From the NCBI GenBank assembly GCA_001896885.1, contig MKRJ01000023.1, positions 1 to 64,000 on the forward strand: a stretch of 64,000 nt of DNA, in the 5' to 3' direction. This DNA is from Rhizobiales bacterium 65-79. GTDB taxonomy: Bacteria > Pseudomonadota > Alphaproteobacteria > Rhizobiales > Rhizobiaceae. A program made the translations under genes and the position numbers. The first letter of the stretch is position 1; every line of letters begins with the position of its first letter. Shown one piece after another: positions 58,253 through 64,000 of this stretch. The notes under the pieces are model-generated. The model searched no databases, had not been told where the DNA came from, and saw only the letters and a program-made list of their open reading frames with translations.

Positions 58253-58903
58253 ATGCTCTCCCATGAACGCGTCTGGGCGGCGATCGACGCGCTTGCCGCG
58301 CGCTATTCGCTTTCCGCGTCGGGGCTCGCCCGGCGCGCGGGGCTCGATTCCACCGCCTTCAACAAGTCGAAGCGCATGTCTTCCGACGGCAGGCCGCGCT
58401 GGCCTTCGACGGAATCACTCGCCAAGATCATCGAGGCGACCGGTTCGTCGCTCGACGAGCTGGTGGCGCTGATCGAGGAGAAAGCCGCCGCGGCGGGCGG
58501 CGCGCTGCCGAGGCAGACGGCGCCGGTGCCGCTGGTCGGCTTCGCGCAGGCCGGCGCCGGCGGCTTCTTCGACGATGCCGGCTTTCCCGCCGGCGAGGGC
58601 TGGGACCTGATCGAGCTTCCCGGCCGTGCGCCCGAGGGGACCTATGCACTCGCCATACAGGGCGATTCCATGCTGCCGCTCTACAGGCATGGCGACGTGC
58701 TGATCGTCGACCCCAACGCACCGGTGCGCCGGGGCGACCGCGTCGTCGTCAAGACCACGGCCGGCGAGGTGATGGCGAAAGTGCTGGAAAAGCAGACCAC
58801 CAAGGCCATCGATCTCCTCTCGCTCAATCCGGAGCATGAGAACCGAACGATCCCAGCCACGGAAGTGGAATGGGTGGCGCGGGTCATCTGGGCAAGCCAG
58901 TAA
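58253..58903 (+). CDS. LexA-like regulator: XRE HTH plus S24 peptidase domain
   Basis: A 216-residue self-cleaving-type repressor. The HTH is about residues 15-75 (SLSASGLARRAGLDSTAFNKSK), the S24 domain has the catalytic Ser139 in QGDSMLPL and Lys176 in VMAKVLEK, 37 residues apart as in LexA. A candidate Ala-Gly cleavage site is A100-G101 in GFAQAGAGG. A stress signal that triggers cleavage is likely. Its stop overlaps the next gene by 34 nt. Confidence 0.87.
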   Translation: MLSHERVWAAIDALAARYSLSASGLARRAGLDSTAFNKSKRMSSDGRPRWPSTESLAKIIEATGSSLDELVALIEEKAAAAGGALPRQTAPVPLVGFAQAGAGGFFDDAGFPAGEGWDLIELPGRAPEGTYALAIQGDSMLPLYRHGDVLIVDPNAPVRRGDRVVVKTTAGEVMAKVLEKQTTKAIDLLSLNPEHENRTIPATEVEWVARVIWASQ

Positions 58904-59634
58904 GCCGATCCTTGGCAGCCCTTGGACGCATCGCGCTTTTTCTGGCAGGTGCGGCGCTGCTCGTGGCGCTGTGGATCGGTGGCCAGACGCTGCGGCAGCC
59001 CCCCGACGCGAATGAACGCATCGATTCCCGGACGACAAAGGGCTCGTCGACGGCGGAGAGCCGGACCGCGATCCCGTCCGACGGTGCCGAAGACCCCGCC
59101 GGGAGGGAAGGCCCGACCATCCGTCACATCGCGCCCGACCGCATAGCGGAGCCGCGGATCACCGGGCCGCTGGAACGCGCCGCGCCGAGGGAGCCCCTCA
59201 CCGCCGCGACGAAACCCCTGAAGCATGCGGCCTTCGGCCCGCCCATCCCTTCCGGCACGCTGCTCTACCGGCCGATCGCGAAAGCCGCCGGCGAGATCGA
59301 GGCGGACGGCTATACGGTGCGGCTCGCAGGGATAGAGATCACGCCGGCCGACCGGACCTGCACAGACGGCAACGCGCCGTCATGGCCATGCGGCGTCGTG
59401 GCGCGCACAGCCTTTCGTGCCTGGATGCGCGGCCGGGCGGTCGCCTGCGACGTGCCGTCGAAACCACGTGAGATCACCACGCATTGCACGCTCGACGGCA
59501 ACGACATGGCGTCGTGGCTTGTCGAGAACGGCTGGGCGAAGAGTGCCGGCCAGTATGACGAGGCCGAGGCGAAGGCCCGGCGGGAAAAGAAGGGCATGTT
59601 CGGCCCTTCGCCTCTGGGGGCGAGGCAGGAATAG
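58870..59634 (+). CDS. thermonuclease (SNase)-fold protein, degenerate active site
   Basis: A 254-residue protein with an N-terminal membrane anchor (ALGRIALFLAGAALLVALWIG), a disordered linker and an SNase-like domain from about residue 135: YTVRLAGIEI, CGVVARTAF, CTLDGNDMASWLVENGWA. In active nucleases the GEEA-type Glu and the GR-type Arg are needed; here those positions read CGVVA and DGND. It may bind nucleic acid without cutting. ATG 58870 lies within the preceding gene. Confidence 0.75.
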   Translation: MGGAGHLGKPVSRSLAALGRIALFLAGAALLVALWIGGQTLRQPPDANERIDSRTTKGSSTAESRTAIPSDGAEDPAGREGPTIRHIAPDRIAEPRITGPLERAAPREPLTAATKPLKHAAFGPPIPSGTLLYRPIAKAAGEIEADGYTVRLAGIEITPADRTCTDGNAPSWPCGVVARTAFRAWMRGRAVACDVPSKPREITTHCTLDGNDMASWLVENGWAKSAGQYDEAEAKARREKKGMFGPSPLGARQE

Positions 59635-59672
59635 GGCAAGCGAAAGTTCTGCGCACTCGCGGCAAGCATATC

Positions 59673-59821
59673 ACCCCCTCCGGCCCGGAGCCCGTCCTCG
59701 GGCCGGCCAAAGGCCGGACCCGTGGGGGCCACCTCCCCCTCGAAGGGGGAGGAAAGCGGCGCGGCGAGCGCCTTCCCTCCCCTGCAAGGGGAGGGTCCGG
59801 CCGAATGGCCGGGGGTGGGGT
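59673..59821. repeat. palindromic intergenic repeat, type B copy 2 (inverted)
   Basis: The reverse complement of the element at 12166-12316, including ACCCCCTCCGGCCCGGAGCC, GGCCGGCCAAAGGCCGGACC and the CCCTCCCCTGCAAGGGGAGGG hairpin. It is in the gap between the SNase-fold gene and the amidohydrolase 3' end. Confidence 0.75.
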
Positions 59822-59873
59822 GAATGGGCTCGGAGGAGCAATCTGGTGGGGGCGTGAATACAGGGCCGTTGCC

Positions 59874-61151
59874 CTACACCCCGTGCCGTCGGGCCACCGA
59901 TCCCGGGCGGCCCGACAGCGACAAGGCTGTCTCCCGCCGGGGCCGCTCGGCCACGACCTTGCCCCGCGCGATGACGCAAAGCCGCTCGGCGCGCAACCGG
60001 ATCGCCTCGACCGGATTGCCGGCGTCGAGCACGACGAGGCTGGCACGCCTGCCGACCGCGAGGCCGTAATCCTCCAGCCCCATGATGGCGGCGCTTTCGG
60101 TCGTTACTATGTCGAAACAACGGCGCATATCGGCGGGGCTCGTCATCTGCGCCACGTGCAGGCCCATGAAGGCGACGTCGAGCATGTCGGCCGTGCCCAG
60201 CGAATACCAGGGATCGAGCACGCAATCCTGGCCGAAGCCGACGCGGATGCCGGCCTTCAGCATCTCCGGCACGCGGGTCATGCCGCGCCGCTTGGGATAA
60301 GTATCGTGGCGGCCCTGCAGCACGATGTTGATCAGCGGGTTGGGGATCGCCGCCATGCCGGATTCTGCGATCAGCGGCAGGAGCTTGGAGACGTAGTAAT
60401 TGTCCATCGAATGCATAGAGGTAAGGTGCGAACCGGCGACCCGGCCGGCGAGGCCAAGGCGTTGCGTCTCATAAGCGAGCTGCTCGACATGGCGCGACAG
60501 CGGGTCGTCGGTTTCGTCGCAATGCATGTCGACCATCAGTCCGCGTTCCGCCGCGATCCCGCAGAGTTCGGTCACCGAGCGGCGGCCGTCTTCCATCGTG
60601 CGCTCGAAATGCGGGATGCCGCCGACGATATCGACGCCGAGATCGAGCGCGCGCAGCGTGTTCGCCTTCACGTTGGGAGTGCGGTAGAAGCCGTCCTGCG
60701 GAAAGGCGACGAGTTGCAGGTCGATATAGGGCGCGACCTCCTTTTTCACCTCCAGAAGGGCTTCGACGGCCAGCAGCCGGTCGTCGCAGACATCGACATG
60801 GGTGCGGATGGCGAGGAGGCCCATCGAGACGGCCCAGTCGCAGTAGCGAAGCGCCCTCTCCTTCACCGCCTCATGCGTAAGCAGCGGCTTCAGTTCCCCC
60901 CAAAGCGCGATTCCTTCGAGCAACGTGCCGGACGCATTGATGCGGGGGATGCCGTAGGACAGCGTGGCGTCCATATGGAAATGCGGGTCGACGAAGGGCG
61001 GGGCGACGAGGCAGCCCTCCGCCTCGACGATGCGGCCGGCCTCGCCTTCGAGCTTCGGTCCGATGGCGGCGATCCGCCCGTCCGAAATGCCGATATCGGC
61101 GGTGGCGCCGTCGGGCAGGATGCCCTGTCTGACCAGAATGTCGAAAGCCAT
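59874..61151 (-). CDS. amidohydrolase family protein, cytosine deaminase-like
   Basis: A metal-dependent amidohydrolase of 425 residues, of the CodA branch. Metal ligands: VDPHFHMDATLSYG, the MHCDETDD His, and GQDCVLDPWYSLG with the last Asp. The closest biochemistry is deamination of cytosine or related pyrimidines, but other cyclic amides are possible. Downstream of a LacI regulator and ribose-type ABC importer, so it may act on the imported nucleoside or base. Confidence 0.87.
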   Translation of the reverse strand: MAFDILVRQGILPDGATADIGISDGRIAAIGPKLEGEAGRIVEAEGCLVAPPFVDPHFHMDATLSYGIPRINASGTLLEGIALWGELKPLLTHEAVKERALRYCDWAVSMGLLAIRTHVDVCDDRLLAVEALLEVKKEVAPYIDLQLVAFPQDGFYRTPNVKANTLRALDLGVDIVGGIPHFERTMEDGRRSVTELCGIAAERGLMVDMHCDETDDPLSRHVEQLAYETQRLGLAGRVAGSHLTSMHSMDNYYVSKLLPLIAESGMAAIPNPLINIVLQGRHDTYPKRRGMTRVPEMLKAGIRVGFGQDCVLDPWYSLGTADMLDVAFMGLHVAQMTSPADMRRCFDIVTTESAAIMGLEDYGLAVGRRASLVVLDAGNPVEAIRLRAERLCVIARGKVVAERPRRETALSLSGRPGSVARRHGV

Positions 61152-61288
61152 GCGATGCGGGAACCTGTTGGAGGGAGGATCAGTCTAGTGGGCAGCGAAT
61201 GAGGCTGACAAGCGCACGAATTCCCTGTTCAAGTACCAGCCGGAAATTGAAGGATACCCTCTCTTCGTGAGGGCAGGGAAAGGCAGAA

Positions 61289-62326
61289 CTACGCCGTCGC
61301 ACCCTCGACGATCTCGTAGCCGGTATCGATCACCACGGGATCAATCGGCCGCTGCGGGGTTTCCAGGATCCGCGCCGCCGCTACCTGCCCGATCGTGCCG
61401 CGACGCGAGCGGATGGTGGAGAGCGGGATGGGAAGCGCCTGGCCGATCTCCAGCGCATTGAAGCCGAAAAGCGCCAGTCCCTCGCGCGGGCGGATGCCGG
61501 AAGCGAGGCAATGGAAGAGCCCGCCGACCGCCATGTCGTCGTTGGAGAAGACGACCGCATCGAGCGTCGGCTCGCGCGCCAGCAGATCGGCAAGCAGCTT
61601 CCTGCCGCCCTGCGTCGAGGTCGGGAAATCGGCCACCGCCTCGGACACCAGCGAAATGCCGGCCTCGGAAAGTCCACGCATCATGCCTTCGTAGCGGTGC
61701 GCGGCGCGCGGATCGCGCGCCCGGTCGAGACCGACATAGCCGAAGCGGCGATAGCCGCGCGAGACGAGATGCCGGGCAGTGTCGTAGCCGGCGGCGCGGT
61801 GCGAGAAGCCGACGCCGAGGTCGAGCGGCGCGGAATCGATGTCCATGATCTCCGCGACGCGCCCCCTCGCCCGCTGCAGCATCAGCCGCGTCGCCGGCGT
61901 GTGGTCGACGCCGGAAACGATCATCGCCGCCGGCTGCCAGGCGAGCATGGAGGCGACGATGCGCTCCTCCTCCACCTCGTCATAGTCGGTGACGCCGACC
62001 ACCGGCTGGTATCCCGCGGGCGCCAGCACCGAATGGATGCCGCCGAGAACATCGGCGAAGACGTTGTTGGTGAAGGAGGAAAGGACGACGCCGATAAGGT
62101 TCGAGCCGGCGGAGGCGAGCGTGCCGGCGATGCGGTTCGGCATATAGCCGAGATGCGCCACGGCGGCCATGACGCGCTCGCGCGTCTTCTCGGCGATCGG
62201 GCCCTTGCCGCGGAGGACGCGCGACACCGTTATCTCGCTTACGCCGGCGCGCTCCGCCACGTCGGCGAGCGTATAGGCACCTCGCCGGCCCGCCGCCCGT
62301 CGGCGATCGTCAGGGGGCGCCCGCAC
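61289..62326 (-). CDS. LacI family transcriptional regulator
   Basis: A 345-residue repressor. The N-terminal HTH reads YTLADVAERAGVSEITVSRVLRG, with the hinge helix in YMPNRIAGTLASAGS, then a periplasmic-binding-protein-like sugar domain (LIGVVLSSFTNNVFADVLGGI; VVFSNDDMAVGGL). The start is GTG 62326, overlapping the permease stop by 17 nt. It presumably controls the ABC importer upstream and the amidohydrolase downstream. Confidence 0.88.
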   Translation of the reverse strand: MRAPPDDRRRAAGRRGAYTLADVAERAGVSEITVSRVLRGKGPIAEKTRERVMAAVAHLGYMPNRIAGTLASAGSNLIGVVLSSFTNNVFADVLGGIHSVLAPAGYQPVVGVTDYDEVEEERIVASMLAWQPAAMIVSGVDHTPATRLMLQRARGRVAEIMDIDSAPLDLGVGFSHRAAGYDTARHLVSRGYRRFGYVGLDRARDPRAAHRYEGMMRGLSEAGISLVSEAVADFPTSTQGGRKLLADLLAREPTLDAVVFSNDDMAVGGLFHCLASGIRPREGLALFGFNALEIGQALPIPLSTIRSRRGTIGQVAAARILETPQRPIDPVVIDTGYEIVEGATA

Positions 62327-63347
62327 GTTCGCTCTCGCGCAGATTCTGCACGTAGACGTTGATGATCAGCGCTACCAGCAGGATGATGCCGCGGATCAGT
62401 ATCTTCAGGAAGCTGTCGATGTTGATGTGGTCGAGGCCGTTGTTGAGCACGCCGAGGATCAGCAGGCCGATGATGGTGTTGCCGATGCCGCCACGGCCGC
62501 CGAAGAGGCTGGTGCCGCCGACCACCACGGCGGCGATGGCATCGAGCAGATAGCCGTCGAACTCGTTCTGCTGGGCACTGCCGAAATAGGCGACGCCGAG
62601 CATGCCGGACACGCCGGAGCACACCGCCGAGATGACCATCACCGCGGCGAGGATGAGCTTGACGTTGACGCCGGAATATTCCGCCGCCTCGCGATTGCCG
62701 CCGACCATGAAGACGTAGCGGCCGAAGCGCGTGTAGGTCAGCACGATGTGCCCGACGAGCAGGAAAATGCACAGCACGATGACGATCCACGGTATGCCGT
62801 GGAACGAGCCGGAGCCGAGCTTCGAGACCAGGGAAGGCACGGCATAGGCGATCTGGCCGCGCACCAGCAGCGCGCAGATGCCGGCGGCGATCTGCATCAT
62901 GGCGAGCGTCATGATGAAGGAGGGGATGCCGATGACCGTCAGGCCGAAGGCGTTGATCAGGCCGAGCACAGCGCAGGAGGCGAGCGCCAGAACGATCGCC
63001 GCCCAGCCGGGCAGCGGCACGTTGGCGATGTTCACGTAGGATTCCTGCAGCGTGAAATAGGCCACGACGATGCCGGTGGCATTGGCGATGGCGGCGATGG
63101 AAAGGTCGATCTCGGCGCACAGGATGACGAAGGTCAGGCCGACGGCGATGATGCCGGAGACCGATATCTGCACCATGATGTTGGCGACGTTGTTCACCGC
63201 CAGGAAGGACGGGCTGGCGAAAGCGAAGAAGGCGACGAGCACGATCAGCGTCGCGAAAGGAGCGATGTTGCGCATCTGGTTGCGCAGGAAAACGAACGCC
63301 CGCGAGCGGCTGGCGCCCCGGTCGGCCCCTTCAAGCGGCACGGTCAT
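62310..63347 (-). CDS. ribose-type ABC transporter permease
   Basis: A 345-residue RbsC-type inner-membrane permease with about ten spans. Typical patches are GLTFVILCAEIDLSIAA, IPSFIMTLAMMQIAAG, and GTSLFGGRGGIGNTIIG. The substrate is a sugar or nucleoside. Follows the ATPase gene after 12 nt. Confidence 0.9.
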   Translation of the reverse strand: MTVPLEGADRGASRSRAFVFLRNQMRNIAPFATLIVLVAFFAFASPSFLAVNNVANIMVQISVSGIIAVGLTFVILCAEIDLSIAAIANATGIVVAYFTLQESYVNIANVPLPGWAAIVLALASCAVLGLINAFGLTVIGIPSFIMTLAMMQIAAGICALLVRGQIAYAVPSLVSKLGSGSFHGIPWIVIVLCIFLLVGHIVLTYTRFGRYVFMVGGNREAAEYSGVNVKLILAAVMVISAVCSGVSGMLGVAYFGSAQQNEFDGYLLDAIAAVVVGGTSLFGGRGGIGNTIIGLLILGVLNNGLDHINIDSFLKILIRGIILLVALIINVYVQNLRESERAGAP

Positions 63348-63359
63348 CGAACGCCCTCC

Positions 63360-64000
63360 TCATGCGGCCTCCAGCAGCCGGTCCTTGCTGATCTTTTCGC
63401 CGGCGAATTCGCGCACGATCCGCCCTTTCTTCATCACGACCACGCGGTCGGCGAGCGACAGCACCGTCTCCGGCTCGGTCGAGACGACGACGATGCCCAT
63501 GCCCTGGTCGCGCAGGCCGCGCACGATCCTCACCACGTCTTCCTTGGCGCCGACATCCATGCCGCGCGTCGGCTCCGACAGGACCAGCACCTTGGGCGGC
63601 CAGGTCAGCCATTTGGCGAGCGCCACCTTCTGCTGGTTGCCGCCGGAAAGGCTCTGCAGGAGGATGTCGACGCGCGGCGGCCGGATGGACAGCGCCTCGA
63701 CATGCTTCTTCGCGATCCTGCGCTCCTCGGCCGGCTTCAGCCACAGGCGCGCGATGCGGCCGAGCACGCTGATCGACATGTTCTTGTAGACCGGCTCCTG
63801 GTAGAAGAGCATGGAGCGCCGGCTCTCCGGCACGAAGGCGATGCCGGCCCGGCGCGCCGCCGCCGTGTTGCGCAGACGCAGCCTCCTGCCCTCCAGGGCA
63901 AGCGAGCCGGTCGCCGGTTTTGTCTTGCCGAACAAGGTCCGCGCCAGTTCGAGAGCGCCGCAGCCCATGAAGCCATACACGCCGAGCACCTCGCCGGCGC
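63360..64000 (-). CDS. ribose-type ABC transporter ATPase, C-terminal half, cut by window edge
   Basis: The second ABC module of an RbsA-type tandem ATPase, running off the right edge. It has the degenerate Walker A (GVYGFMGCGALELARTLFG), the signature LSGGNQQKVALAKWL and Walker B VLVLSEPTRGMD, with the His-switch residue changed (STEPETVL). Works with the permease just downstream. The substrate-binding protein lies outside the window. Confidence 0.88.
   Translation of the reverse strand, partial: AGEVLGVYGFMGCGALELARTLFGKTKPATGSLALEGRRLRLRNTAAARRAGIAFVPESRRSMLFYQEPVYKNMSISVLGRIARLWLKPAEERRIAKKHVEALSIRPPRVDILLQSLSGGNQQKVALAKWLTWPPKVLVLSEPTRGMDVGAKEDVVRIVRGLRDQGMGIVVVSTEPETVLSLADRVVVMKKGRIVREFAGEKISKDRLLEAA

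Overview
The window is a 64 kb piece of a high-GC alphaproteobacterial chromosome, most likely from the Rhizobiales (Hyphomicrobiales). The evidence is a class I lysyl-tRNA synthetase, a PodJ-like polarity protein with Sel1 and peptidoglycan-binding modules, an NAD-linked FdsGBA formate dehydrogenase, an Mrp protein with alphaproteobacterial character, many solute-binding proteins, and GC-rich palindromic intergenic repeats of the type common in rhizobia. I could not place the species. No rRNA, tRNA, CRISPR array, prophage, IS transposase or integrase was seen. Both ends cut a gene: zwf on the left, a sugar-type ABC ATPase on the right.

Layout. 1-1.8 kb: gnd-zwf (oxidative pentose phosphate). 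2.1-2.8 kb: a lone small protein carrying the Thr-Cys-His arrangement of BLF1/CNF1/CheD-type glutamine deamidases. 3.0-6.0 kb: phoR-phoU (without pst genes or phoB) divergent from a PPK2 polyphosphate kinase. 6-10.3 kb: a membrane glycosyltransferase, an orphan solute-binding protein, a sterol-desaturase-like hydroxylase and a TerB-like protein. 10.5-12.1 kb: lysS. 12.4-19.7 kb: formate dehydrogenase fdsG-fdsB-fdsA-fdhD-fdsD under a LysR regulator, with a dyad in front of fdsG and repeats inserted between operon genes. 19.9-22.7 kb: mrp, two small membrane proteins and a PaaG-like isomerase. 22.8-27.2 kb: a catabolic-looking set of MocR regulator, MttB-family methyltransferase, CoxG-like protein and VOC ring-cleavage-like protein. 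27.4-30.3 kb: pgi, a HAD phosphatase, a DUF924 protein. 30.5-36.1 kb: a complete dpp-type peptide ABC importer, then dps.

37-44.2 kb: the four-gene 'ligase-associated' DNA repair set (MBL-fold exonuclease, ATP-dependent ligase, Lhr-type helicase, PdeM phosphoesterase), split into two divergent halves around a TPR-methyltransferase gene. 44.3-46 kb: a TIGR02186 protein with a TauE/SafE exporter. 46.2-49.8 kb: podJ. 50.2-58.2 kb: a MerR-controlled fatty-acid oxidation operon (acyl-CoA dehydrogenase, GST, thiolase, cysteine hydrolase, FadJ-type multifunctional enzyme, thioesterase) with a near-perfect 26-bp palindrome as probable operator. 58.3-59.6 kb: a LexA-like S24 regulator and a degenerate SNase-fold protein. 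59.9-64 kb: an amidohydrolase, a LacI regulator and a ribose-type ABC importer.

The observations I rate highest are the BLF1-like protein at 2137-2790, the loss of the His-Cys3 iron-sulfur cluster ligands in FdsA, the MttB/CoxG/VOC cluster, the soluble PhoR lacking its membrane anchor, and paired palindromic repeats that extend coding regions. Gene starts given are my choices from ribosome-binding sites and family alignment; alternatives are noted. All family assignments come from reading the sequence without database searches.
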